Assembly: GCF_027943255.1 (NCBI RefSeq)
Contig: NC_072896.1
Coordinates: 62,762,501-62,826,500 of the forward strand
From: Anastrepha obliqua
Taxonomy: Eukaryota > Arthropoda > Insecta > Diptera > Tephritidae
Reading direction: 5' to 3'
DNA: 64,000 bases
Of this stretch, positions 1 through 10,375 are shown one piece after another (positions within the stretch are counted from its first letter, which is position 1; each line of letters begins with the position of its first letter). A program made the translations under genes and the position numbers. The notes under the pieces are model-generated. The model was not told the DNA's origin. It did not search any database and saw only the letters and a program-made list of their open reading frames with translations.

Positions 1-790
1 TTGCAATGCAAGATATCAAAGTTACATATTTGGCTTCATTCAAATTGCGAAAATTGCTATCAGCAACTAAAAAGTACGAGTATTCCTAGAAATCACTCTT
101 GGCAGTAAATGAGAATGTCGTAATAAATGTGGATGCATCAAAATACTTACAGCCGACAGCCTATTGTTATCATTTCATCTGGCGCATTGACTTAGGGCGA
201 AGGAAGTTGGCAAATGACAGGATATTTGAGGCACTTTCTTTAGGATATGGAATTCACACAAAAGGAAATTACAGATTTGTAAGGCCACAGTAAGAACGTA
301 AATAGTTCAAAGCCAGCGGTAACCTTCAGAAAAGTGCGTATATCAACTGCTTGGCGCGATTCGGTGCAACAATAAATACTCGATTATCTTGTTGTAGTTT
401 ACTTGGAATTTACCTTTATAATTTTGCATTTAAGGACTCAATTTACTAAATTGAACCTTTTTATTTTGGCATCAGGATTCGACATAACTACATCAGATTT
501 TTATAGTACGAGTATACACATAAACTTTCGACACGCATCAATAAATGAGCCGTTTTCTTTGAAGTATAAGTACATTTTCACAAAAAATTGGTTGTTGATA
601 AAAATTTATACATTTCATTATGAGTTTGTTTTTATACGCTTTTTCTGGACACTCTTATCTACCAATTGATACTGCTTTTTGAAGAAAAAAGATTAAATAC
701 TTTATGTAAAATAGTTTTTTTATATGTTTTAAAAACATTTAGTGCAAAATTATGATAAAAAATTAATTTAGTTCTTTCTGATGCAATGAT
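1..790. other. Unannotated AT-rich DNA
   Basis: No recognisable gene, repeat or RNA. The short open frames at 99-293 and 403-669 have no motif I recognise and look like chance ORFs in AT-rich sequence. Confidence 0.6.
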
Positions 791-791
791 A

Positions 792-903
792 TGGCTAGGT
801 TAGGTTAGGTTGAAGCGGTTGTCCTGTGGGACACACTCAGGCTCATAGCCCATTGTGATGCCGCGTGGGGAGCTTGTCCCTATCTCTCCTAAAACCAGTG
901 TGT
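792..903 (-). repeat. 3' end of a 5'-truncated non-LTR retrotransposon
   Basis: On the minus strand the block ends in a short ACCTA-type array (plus strand three TAGGT units at 796-810). The LINE copies ending near 23783 and 62179 end in similar CCTAA-type arrays, preceded by a similar CTGTGGG/CTGGGCAAC-like stretch. No coding remains. It is read as a short 3' UTR remnant of a minus-strand LINE; which family is uncertain. Confidence 0.4.
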
Positions 904-1051
904 GTTTTTCAAAAATTTTTAAATAAAATGATATGGCTAACAAAAACAAAAATCAATATAGTCATCTAGATTCTAATTAAAATCCATTGCAAATGGATGA
1001 GCTACTTCTTTTTGTCATCATCATAGTCTCACCTCAATGTATAAATTCCGT

Positions 1052-1371
1052 GCGACCGCCGTAGCCGAATGGGTTGGTGTGTGACTAGCATTCGGAATTC
1101 AGAGAGAACGTAGGTTCGAATCTCGGTGAAATACCAAAATTAAGAAAAAGTTTTTTCTAATAGCGGTCGCCCCTTGGCAGACAATGGCAAACCCCCGAGT
1201 GTATTTCTGCCAAGAAAAAGATCCTCATAAAAATATCTGCCGTTCGGAGTCGGCTTGAAACTGTAGGTCCCTCCACTTGTGGAACAACATCAATACGCAC
1301 GCCACAAATAGGAGGACGTGCTCGGCTAAACACCGAAAAAAGGGTGTACGCGCCAATTATACGAGTATATA
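1052..1371 (+). repeat. tRNA-derived SINE, copy 1
   Basis: The head resembles a tRNA with a long variable arm. A-box-like TAGCCGAATGGGTTGG lies at 1062-1077 and B-box-like GGTTCGAATCTC at 1113-1124, the internal promoter pair of RNA polymerase III. A body of about 240 bp follows that is shared almost base for base with the copies at 5748 and 9288, including the segment with CTGTAGGTCCCTCCA and the end GTGTACGCGCCAATTAT. No clear target-site duplication is visible. The 3' end abuts the TA target of the mariner starting at 1374. Confidence 0.8.
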
Positions 1372-1373
1372 TA

Positions 1374-2565
1374 CAAGGTGGCGCAAAAGAAACCTTACGA
1401 TGTTTTTTGGCTGTAATTTAAAAAAAAAAATGAAAAACTTTGATTCTTCTTGTGGATTATTTTTATTTGGTCTTTTATTTTTTTTTACATCAAGTCGAGA
1501 ATATGATGGCATGTAAATGGCCGCCGTCACAGTTGATTGCCATTTGAGCCCTTTTTATAGCATTTTCCATCACTTTGGCCAAAACTTCCAGGGCGATAGG
1601 TCCTCACATTCTTGACGGATATTGTCTTTAAGAGCTGCAAGAGTCTGAGGCTTGTTGACATAAACCCGCGACTTCAAAAAGCCCCACAAAAAGAAGTCTG
1701 GAGCGGTCAAATCAGGCGATCTTGCTGGCCAGTGCAAATCGCCAAAACGGGAGATTAGGCGCACGGGAAATGCATCATTCAGCATATCGGTTGTGGCACG
1801 TGCAGTGTGTGCCGTTGCACCGTCCTGTTGGAACCACATGTTTTCCAATCCCAATTCATCAAGTTGCGGCAAAAAGAACTCGTTGATCATTGCTCTGTAG
1901 CGCACACCATTCACAATAACCGTATGGCCCGCGACGGCTTCGAAGAAAAAAGGTCCGATGACTCCTCCAGCGTAAACAGCACACCATACAGTGACTTTGA
2001 CTCATCACTCATGAATATTTTTGATGAAAAATCATCTTCCTCTTGGTGGTGATTAAGGATGGCTTAAGCGTATGTTAGACGCGATTGGCGTCTGCAGCTA
2101 ATAGCTGATGCACCGTCTGGACTTTGTACGGAAACATCTTTAAATCTTGTACCAAAATTCGCTGTAAAGACCGTCGACTGATACCCATTTGCGTGGCACG
2201 TCGTCTGGTCGATGTCGACGGCGCTTCCATGACATCCTCGGCTACAGCAGCAATATTCTCAACATCTCGTGTTGTGCCAGTCTCTTCGAAGCGAGCTGCT
2301 AGACGTCGCAGTGTTTCACCAGTAGACGTTGGACGGCGAGGAAATCTGCGACGAAATTCACGTTGTGCCAAAGTCACCGACCGATTATTGGTCAAATAAA
2401 TAGTCAGCAATATTCCGCATTCTGGAGCAGTGTAGCGTAACATTGTTTATTAAAGTGTATTTCGCATGTGTTTACTACACAAATGTCAAAACAGAACTGA
2501 CATTAGGGGCCAATCGCAAAATTTATAGCATTTTCTGATAGGAGGATTACTTTAGCGCCACCTGT
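1374..2565 (-). mobile_element. DD41D mariner-family element, internally deleted
   Basis: Ends are imperfect inverted repeats (left CAAGGTGGCGCAAAAG, right reading inward ACAGGTGGCGCTAAAG), each next to a TA dinucleotide as expected for Tc1/mariner insertion. The length is about 1.19 kb. The minus strand carries a broken transposase whose last two catalytic aspartates are 41 residues apart, the spacing of the DD41D group first named from Ceratitis rosa. It sits directly against the 3' end of SINE copy 1. Confidence 0.8.
1570..2443 (-). pseudogene. DD41D transposase pseudogene
   Basis: The 5' part (2443 to about 2075) encodes a 122-residue N-terminal DNA-binding region with paired helix-turn-helix character (TRRRATQMGISRRSLQRIL). 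The catalytic part follows in another frame: a first-aspartate remnant (KIFMSDE) near 2020, then a deletion removing roughly 30 residues normally found after SDE, then QQDGATAHTA and PARSPDLTAPDFFLWGF in the stretch 1914-1570. Spacing between the D of QQDGA and the D of APDFF is 41 residues. Frame changes plus the deletion mean no active enzyme is made. Confidence 0.8.
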
Positions 2566-2566
2566 T

Positions 2567-4620
2567 AAATAAATTCCGTATACTCATAAGCCACAATGTC
2601 AGCCAATGAAGTTTTTTTTGTTTGAAAAAAGGTAGTGTGTCACACAAATCTCTATTTGAATTATTGTCTCAATATGACTTCAATTATGGTATCACATATT
2701 TCAATACAGATTTTCATGCAACTCCAAGTCTCATTTAATTTATGTACCTTTGCGATTGCCCATAGAGAGGGCACACTTGGAATTTGTAAATAAATATACA
2801 TACATATATACGGCTTGACAATTTGTTAACTCAAATGTTGAAAATCTATGGAAAATAGAATTTACAATATTGTGAAACCCAGGCTGCACGTGTTTGCGTG
2901 TAAGATTTAGTGAGAGGAGGGTGTGGGTACTTGAATACAATTGTTAAGTTGAAACAGGATACTTCAGCACCAGTGCACAGGCATACCTGTATGTCGATTT
3001 ATATATATTTCCACAGATGTATATACGTATGCCTCGATACATGGCCTGCAAGAAATTTCGCAGTCGGCTACATAAACAGCCAGTTTTGGCTCATTACGGT
3101 TAAATTTTAATTGGCTTCAAAATCATGGGTAAGTCATCCAGGGCTCCATGAAATAAAAGATATTTTTTTTAATATATAAAAAAAACATTTAAATATGCAA
3201 GAAAAGTAGTAAAAGTATCAGCGACGGTAGTTGAGAGATAGGATATTTCAAGTGAGTTGAGTTCCCTACAGGGTAATACATTCATACAAAGAAGTATGCG
3301 TGCATCGCATATCATGCCACACATTCGGGTGTCAGTAATGTGAAAATTTTGAGGGTAAATTGATTTATTAGGGAAAAAGCTTCATCCTATGTGCAAGTAT
3401 GAATGTTTGTAATGCCACCCATATTTTATATGCATACGATTTAGCGCAGGTGTGAATATTCCTGCAAGATGATTGTGCATATGCATGTGTGCATGTATAT
3501 AATATACATATAATCCAGAATTGAATCTCATGTGTGTAAAACGTGTATTATATGTACATCTATGTACATATCACACTCACTAAGCTATTCACCCCAAGCG
3601 TTGAAAAGTATTTCAGATTTAATTTTGTAAACATGAATAAACGTTTTGCGCTTTTCTTTGTTTATTTGCACACAATGAAGTTAACACTACAACTCTCAAA
3701 CGAATCGAGACAGGTGCGCAAGGAAGCGTATTCTAGAAACTCTTTACTGCTGCCTTAGTGAAAACTACGTTACACAAGAGCGTTGAACGCCAGAAGCGCA
3801 TTAGGTAGGAGAATAGGTGTGAGAACACGAAAAGAAATCTGATTAGAGACTAATTAAGCATAATAAAAGGATCTAAATCTTTCCAGTTCGTAGCTCCAAA
3901 ATTCATACTTCCCTATAAAAAAGATTTGCATTATTAAAAAAATTTAATTTTAATGGTATATTCTTTCATGCCCTTCTTGGTATCCCAATTATGGCTGGAA
4001 ATGAAGCAACTTGGCGATGCATGGAAAAGTTTATCTTCAAAAATAAATTAAAACGTTAATACCAAAGTAAGCAGCTGGCGCTTACCCACACTTCTTTGTG
4101 CGCACATTACCACATTATTTTTGAGACACATTACGAACGACATTTCAGTATTTTTTCGCTATGTATGTATAAGTTTATTGAGATATGCCAAATTAAATGA
4201 TGGTATATGTAATATTTTAACCGAGAAAATATATTTAAAATAACGAAAAGGAAAAAAATAATAGACAAATATATGCATGCATATAGTAAACAATTAAGAA
4301 GATTTGAATCAGAGCTAACAGAAAATCTCAAGACTTTATGGCACTCCATATGTAAGTATTCGTTCTAATTCATTTCATTCAATTCACTTGCATGCACTTT
4401 AATGGGAAATCTCTCAATCCTGTACTAACTATCTGAATACCATTTCTGAAATATGACGTATTTAGAAAATGTTTCTAGACTAGTGGCAAACCGTCTACAA
4501 ATGAAGCCACTTAGGTGGGTCTAATAGGCGTTTGGTAGCGAAAGACAGGCTTTCTGTAATAGTTATATCAAAAAGGTTGAAACCAACTGTGAACTTACAG
4601 ATAGGCTTGTCACAAAAGGC
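2567..4620. other. Unannotated AT-rich DNA
   Basis: Nothing recognisable on either strand. There are runs of TATACATA/ATGTAC simple sequence around 3440-3580 typical of fly non-coding DNA. The short open frames have no family motif. Confidence 0.6.
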
Positions 4621-4627
4621 CCCATTA

Positions 4628-5150
4628 CTACTTAATTGACTTAATAACTAAGATAAGGGATGCTAACTTTCCACGATCTATAAAAGGCCAGTGAAGAGAT
4701 AAAGATGAAAGAATATGTGTAGAATATATGCCGTCTTTCTCCACCTGATCTTTCCCACGCAGAGGAGGCCTTCCTCTTTTTCTGCTACCACCAACTGGTA
4801 CCGTATTGAATGTTTTCAGAGCCGCAGTGTTTGAATTCATTCAAACGACTTGACCCAGCCAACGAAGCCGCTGGATCTTTATTTGCGGCATTATGTCTCT
4901 GTCGTCGTAAAGCTGATACAGCTCATTGTTTCATCGCCTGCGATACTTGCCATTGCTAACGTGCGTAGGTCCGAAAATCTTCCGTAGAATCTGTATCTGA
5001 AACACTAATAGGGACGCCTCATCTTATTGTATAATTTACCACTTCGTCTATGTAATAGGATCGCCTCAATGCTCTTATGAAAATGACTATGTTCCTTTAG
5101 TACTTCCGGGTTGTGGCGATAGATATATCTGTGTCTCTTTTCCTCTTATT
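4628..5150 (-). pseudogene. Non-LTR retrotransposon C-terminal fragment
   Basis: On the minus strand the translation in two or three frames gives RKIFGPTHV, then KIQRLRWLGQVV, then ALKTFNTVPVGGSRKRGRPP and KDQVEKD. This ordered set is the carboxy-terminal region after the reverse transcriptase of a LINE family abundant in fly genomes. The same block recurs on the plus strand at 36600-37310. Frameshifts and stops show it is a relic. The clade (RTE-like or another) cannot be fixed from this piece. Confidence 0.6.
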
Positions 5151-5249
5151 ACGCTAACGTAATATTACATGTAAGGGAATTTGAAAAACCCGTGACATCA
5201 GTGTGGAGATCAGAACTAAATATTATTAGATTATATTTTTTCAGTACTT

Positions 5250-5735
5250 ACTTGTTGCTTATTGTGTTCCCATCACTTTTTGACAATATCCAGACATTGA
5301 CATTGATCGGTTCCGAAATCATGCAATATTTAAAAATTGGTTTGTATGGGTGGTACCACACTTTCTTTATCAATACCACCCACTTTTCATAATTATTAGG
5401 GCATTGATATACATATAATATTATTTTATGCATTTGTGCCAAATCTGATTCCCATGCAATATTACAAAGTGGTCAGTATGGGAGTGCCCGGCCCCATTTA
5501 CGTAGTATATTCCTACCTTTATTAAGGCATTATTAGGGCGAGATCATAATTCTCTACCATGAATGGTATCGAAACTATACAATAAGAAGCAATTGGTTTA
5601 TATGGGGACTGACACGCCCCCTTCACCAATGCCGTCCACTTTTCGGAACTGTTGAGGTATTAATATTTTATGTCCTTGTACCAATTCAGTCAAGAGGGAG
5701 CTGCCACACGCCCTCATTTTTAAATAATTTTACTA
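5250..5735. repeat. Degenerate ~125-bp tandem repeat block
   Basis: Three diverged units: TTGTATGGGTGGTACCACAC near 5340, GTCAGTATGGGAGTGCCCGG near 5472, and TTATATGGGGACTGACACGC near 5595. Each is associated with an AGGGCATT/GAGGTATT-like sequence and a CACTTTTC or similar motif at comparable offsets. Unit spacing is about 130 and 122 bp. No coding is recognised. The SINE at 5748 inserted beside the last unit. Confidence 0.45.
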
Positions 5736-5747
5736 TACCTATATTCC

Positions 5748-6061
5748 GGCCGCCGTAGCCGAATGGGTTGGTGCGTGATTACCATTCGGAATTCACAGAG
5801 AGGTCGTTGGTTCGAATCTCGGTGAAAGCAAAATTAATAAAAACATTTTTCTAATAGCGGTCGCCCCTCGGCAGGCAATGGCAAACCTCCGAGTGTATTT
5901 CTGCCATGAAAAAGCTCCTCATATATCTGCCGTTCGGAGTCGGCTTGAAACTGTAGGTCCCTCCATTTGTGGAACAACATCAAGACGCACACCACAAATA
6001 GGAGGAGGAGCTCGGCCAAACACCTAACAGAAGTGTACGCGCCAATTATTTATTTATTTTT
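5748..6061 (+). repeat. tRNA-derived SINE, copy 2, with target-site duplication
   Basis: Complete copy of about 314 bp. It begins GGCCGCCGTAGCC, with the A-box at 5756-5771 and the B-box at 5809-5820, and it ends in a TTATTTATTTTT tail. It is flanked by a 14-bp direct repeat TATACCTATATTCC at 5734-5747 and 6062-6075. These exact duplications define the element's ends and show retrotransposition using another element's machinery. Confidence 0.9.
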
Positions 6062-6149
6062 TATACCTATATTCCTCCGGCAATTGCAAGAAATTAGTTG
6101 ACGAAGTATCATTGCATACAAACAAACGAATATTAATTTTTACATCGCC

Positions 6150-6345
6150 TTGATGTTTTTCCACAAATGGAGGACTCTACAGTTTTATGCCGCTTCCGAA
6201 TGGCAGATGGCCGAAATATACTGAGAGATTTGTTATTGCCTGCCAAGGCGGGAACTCTATTAGACATTTTTTTATATCACTTGGTGTTTTATTACCTGGA
6301 TTTCGAACTCGTGCACTAGCGAATAGTAGTCACGCACTAGCTTGA
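6150..6345 (-). repeat. Old diverged SINE copy, inverted
   Basis: The reverse complement follows the SINE body in order: a GTGCGTGACTACTATTCG-like tRNA segment, a GTTCGAAATC B-box remnant, a CTAATAG..CCTTGGCAGGCAAT block, a GCCATTCGGAAG segment and CTGTAGAGTCCTCCATTTGT. There are many substitutions relative to the other three copies and the head is incomplete, so this insertion is clearly older. Confidence 0.7.
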
Positions 6346-7170
6346 TTTTTAGTTTTTGTTTTTGATTTAATATATTTTATTTACATATTGTAATTTTTTA
6401 TATTTTTTATTTTATTCATTTATTTCAAAGCATTAGTACGAGTACAACAAAGTCCAGCTTTCAATCCTTTAGGACTTTCCAAATTTAAAAGGGTTTCTTG
6501 AATGAATGCTCAAAACGACTCTTTTGGGAGGAACTAATGGGTTAAAATATTCTACGAAAATGTTTCCATATATATTAACCATTTTTTCAATTTTTGAAAA
6601 CAACTTAGGCCGATACCTGAATCTTTAGTACGCCGTAAAAGTTCGAGTTAAATTATAGTAGCACATATTTTCAGAAAATTTAACAGAGTCCGGATGAGTT
6701 TCGGTAGTTGCACAGTGTATCCACAGAACTTTTATCTAACAACGAAAATCTGGTTAGAAAATTATGTGGTTTATATAAATTTTTTCCAGCAAAGAAGTAT
6801 AAGTTTAGTGTAAGTTCTGATGACATAGGTTTAATTCACAGTGGATCAAATTCCTGCGCCCAATATCTCACCCGTCCCAATGGAATGCCCCATTTGTCAT
6901 GCAAGCTCATATGAACTTCGTGCTCCTAAAATTTGCAGGAAAGTTCGACTTGTGCACGATATTGGTTAAACTACTCTCTCTCGTGTTCAATTGACTTCTC
7001 AGCTTACCTTTTGCATACTTGAATCTGTTATTAAAGAGAACTTCGAAAGATAGGATTGCGCGTTTCACCCAACTACTTGAATGATGAATGAGAACAGGCT
7101 GCTCACACTCAATAGAGAGAATCTCCAAATAAATCGAATTAATGCCCTGCCTAGTCGATCGCTTTTTGGT
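6346..7170. other. Unannotated DNA
   Basis: Nothing recognisable. The open frames at 6708-6914 (plus) and 6907-7128 (minus) have no family motif. Confidence 0.55.
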
Positions 7171-7189
7171 TTGGGTGGACGATATGCAA

Positions 7190-7733
7190 ATATTAAATAA
7201 TGACTAATACTTTAAAAATATTTATTCATTAATATCTATTTTGTCCCTTTCAAAGTAGTCCCCATGAGATATTATGCACTTGTGCCAACGTTTTTTCCAA
7301 TCTTCGAAGCACTTCAAAAAATCATTTTTTTATCTTGTTCAGGTCCTCCTTTGATGCCGTCTTTATCTCGTCAATCGTAGCGTAGCGTGAACGGACGCAT
7401 GTGCCTCTTTAGTTTCGGGATCAAGAAAAAGTCATAGGGGGCCAGATCTGGCGAATACGGTGGCTGTGGCATTATTAGTGTGTTGTTTTTGGCCAAAAAG
7501 TCGCGCCCAAGCAACGATGTGTGAGCAGGGGCGTTCTCGTGATGCAAGAGCCAATTTTGGTTCTTCCACAAATCCGGACGTTTCTGGCGGATTGCTTCAC
7601 GCCAGATGCGCATAACTTGCAGTTAATATTCCTTGAGACATGTGTACCAACATATCGCCACAAAAAATTCAAAATTCGAATATACGTAACCTGCGAAAAT
7701 TCAAAATTCGCGATACTTTTTGAACACACCTCG
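7190..7733 (-). mobile_element. DD34D mariner, internally deleted and 3'-end eroded
   Basis: The right end reads inward CGAGGTGTGTTCAAAAAGTA next to TA, a typical mariner terminal repeat. From there the sequence jumps (deletion of most of the gene) to the last third of a transposase read on the minus strand. The expected opposite terminal repeat is not found near 7170-7220, so that end is lost. Confidence 0.75.
7222..7660 (-). pseudogene. DD34D mariner transposase C-terminal pseudogene
   Basis: The minus strand encodes KEY-stop-LQVMRIWREAIRQKRPDLW, HHENAPAHTS, PPYSPDLAPYDFFL and, after two frame changes, EIKTASKEDLNK and a C-terminal GDYFERDKIDINE followed by stop. The residue that should be the second catalytic aspartate is glutamate (HHEN instead of HHDN). 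It is followed after 34 residues by the third aspartate (APYDF). Catalytic change, stop codon and frameshifts make it dead. Confidence 0.75.
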
Positions 7734-7739
7734 TATATT

Positions 7740-8505
7740 TACAAAAGATTATTTTAATTACTTTTCGGAAGTGTGCCAAGTTACAAGTGTATTTTAAATA
7801 AATCTTTTTAATGCATTTAATCCCAAAAATTAATTATCTTTACTTCTTTGCTCCGCACCTCGGGGACCAAGTTCCATATTATAATAAATTGAAATAATAT
7901 GTAAACAAAGGAAAAATAAACCCATGGATAGCCTACATTGTGACATGTTCTTTGTTAATCTTTTTTATCGTGTTGTATACCGGCAGCAAATTGAATCCTA
8001 AATGAAGGTAGCACTCAAAGGCTACGAATATGAAGGATATACTAGTATAGCCAGCATCTGCAACTGGCAGCGGGGAGTGACAGCATACCTGGAAACTTGA
8101 CCACATTGGTTTGCTGACATGCTTGCAAATACTAAACAATACAACCACTGTGCATGCATATGGATAAGTATGTAATTGTGGCTATAATATGTACATATAC
8201 TTTCATGTACTTACGGAAAGCGCTCAGCGGGAGTGCAAAAAAACGCAAAATTGTTCTTCTTGTTTGTCTAAGTTTTTATATCTCCATCGTTAAAATATAT
8301 ACCTCAGAGTGTTGCTTGTTCTTGTATAATAGACTCCATTGACACTACGACAATACTCGTATTGCAAATTGATGATCAGCTGATGACCGAATTTGAATAA
8401 AATGTTCAGTATTATTTACATTTACATAAATCTGAACAACGGTGTCAGAACAAGAAATTAAAAGCAAAATTGAAACATAAAGACGAACGATAAAAGTTTA
8501 TTTCA
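7740..8505. other. Unannotated AT-rich DNA
   Basis: No recognisable gene or element. Short open frames only. Confidence 0.55.
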
Positions 8506-8509
8506 TTAA

Positions 8510-8700
8510 TTATTACAAAGAACACAAGTGCGGTTTTAATTTTTTTTTAATTATCTCCTCTAGAAACTGGCTTTCGTACTTCATGCCACTCGCTGGAAAA
8601 GTGATGTCGGTCACTTTTAGTGCTGTGATGGTCACTGGGCTTATTTCATAGACTTTACTTCTGAGGTACCCCCACAGAAAAAAGTGTGATATTATACTTT
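8510..8700 (-). pseudogene. DD41D transposase 3' fragment
   Basis: On the minus strand the open frame contains HFFLWGYLRSKVYEISPVTI followed by TALK. This matches the segment just after the third catalytic aspartate in the 1570-2443 transposase (DFFLWGFLKSRVYVNKPQTL). Upstream catalytic blocks are absent, so this is a short relic of a related family. Confidence 0.5.
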
Positions 8701-8769
8701 TATGGAGACCTAGCACAACTTGTAGGTATAGTAAAACTAAGAAAAATGGTATAAGAGAAATTTCCATTA

Positions 8770-9270
8770 CACCCCAAAAATCTTAATTTATGGCCAAAAA
8801 ACCGTTTTTCGAAAGGTTGATGTGGACAATCACTCCTAACTTCGCCAATTTTCATCCGATTGCTAATTGTTTTTTAGTTCAAAAGAGCAAAAACAAACCT
8901 TTCCGATAGTGTGTTGACAATTTTTCTAAATGATAACTGACGAGGCTGTTAATATCGTAAAAACGATGTCAAAGTTGAAAAAAAGAAAAAATTTCAAAAA
9001 ATTCCAAATACTTACGTCCACAGTACAAAACAGTCAATATCTCGGAAATGGAGTAAAAGTAGAAAATTCTATTTTCAGATAATTAAAGGTAAGCGTTTTC
9101 CGCACAATTATGCGTAAGTCCGATTGTTTAACAGCGTGAAGAAAACAAGAAAAAATGCAACTGATTACAAAAAGTTATTATTTATTTATCTATTTGTCAC
9201 AATAAAAAGAGTTATTAACACTTGAAAAATAGTACAGACAATACTTGAATGGTATCCAAAATTTCACGTC
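8770..9270. other. Unannotated AT-rich DNA
   Basis: No coding recognised. The composition (many TTTTTC/GAAAAA tracts and phrases such as AATATCTCGGAAATGG) is reminiscent of non-autonomous DNA elements in flies, but I could not find paired terminal repeats. Confidence 0.4.
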
Positions 9271-9287
9271 CTTATCTATTGTAGTTT

Positions 9288-9614
9288 GTAGTTGGCGGCC
9301 GCCGTAGCCGAATGGGTTGGTGCGTGATCACCATTCGGAATTCACTGAGAGGTCGTTGGTTCGAATCTCGGTGAAAGCAAAATTAATAAAAAACATTTTT
9401 CTAATAGCGGTCGCCCCTCGGCAGGCAATGGCAAACCTCCGAGTGTATTTCTGCCATGAAAAAGCTCCTCATAAAAATATCTGCCATTCGGAGTCGGCTT
9501 GAAACTGTAGGTCCCTCCATTTGTGGAACAAACACCAAGACGCACACCACAAATAGGAGGAGGAGCTCGGCCAAACACCTAACAGAAGTGTACGAGCCAA
9601 TTATTTATTTTTTT
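9288..9614 (+). repeat. tRNA-derived SINE, copy 3, with perfect 16-bp target-site duplication
   Basis: Best-defined copy, 327 bp. The 16-bp repeat TTATCTATTGTAGTTT is perfect at 9272-9287 and 9615-9630. A-box at 9305-9320, B-box at 9358-9369, then the shared ~240-bp body and a TTATTTATTTTTTTT tail. About nine bases (GTAGTTGGC) precede the GGCCGCCGTAGCC start seen in copy 2. Identity to copy 2 is very high by eye, pointing to recent activity. Confidence 0.92.
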
Positions 9615-9630
9615 TTATCTATTGTAGTTT

Positions 9631-10375
9631 TGGAGTAATTAATTTTTCAATTTAATCTTGCTTAAAACTTTGATAGTTAATAACAATTGCTAAAATTGGA
9701 ATTTGCGCGAAATATTTATAGAACAGCGTTAACATGACTTTCACTACACAACGAGACATCTTGCCCTGAAATCCGTGACTTAGTGAAATTTTCGAGGATC
9801 ACTTGACATGGCTTTACTCAACATACGAGTGTGCTACACCCTTCTGTTTGATCGGTGTTTTACTCCTTCGTCTCTGAATGAGATTTTCAAAATCAAGTAA
9901 TACATTTGTAAATATTTGGAGGAATTGAGCAGGCCCTGGTGTAAAGAATAGTTTTACCAATTTTACATACTATACATATGCTGGGCAAATATTTTTTATA
10001 ACTCAGAACAATTTTCCCACAAACGCACAGTACGAGTACAGTCTTCGCAATTGGTTTTTGTTCTGATGTGAACTTCCGCTTGCGCTTAACAAGTATACCA
10101 CCTTCTTATGGCACCTTTTAAACGAAGATGTAATGCTGAACCAATGAGTTTTCTTTTCTTCTTCGAAAGTGGCTGTTGAGCTTTCACTAGACACGAAAGC
10201 TTTCAGCAGCATTTAGGGTTACTATGCGGTATGATTTTACACCATGCCGGAGTCATTTAAAGCTTTCCTGGTATTTAACACGTTTAAGAAAGAAAACTAA
10301 GTCCATGTCGATTAACATCTCCGAGGAATGATATTTTATACAAACATTGTTTTTATGCAAACATTGGTTCATATA
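9631..10375. other. Unannotated DNA
   Basis: No recognisable gene or element. The minus-strand open frame at 10003-10212 has no motif. Confidence 0.55.

Noticed and set aside
1052..1130. Functional tRNA gene
   Set aside because: The tRNA-like head is repeated at 5748 and 9288 followed by the same ~240-bp body and tail, which identifies a SINE rather than a tRNA gene.
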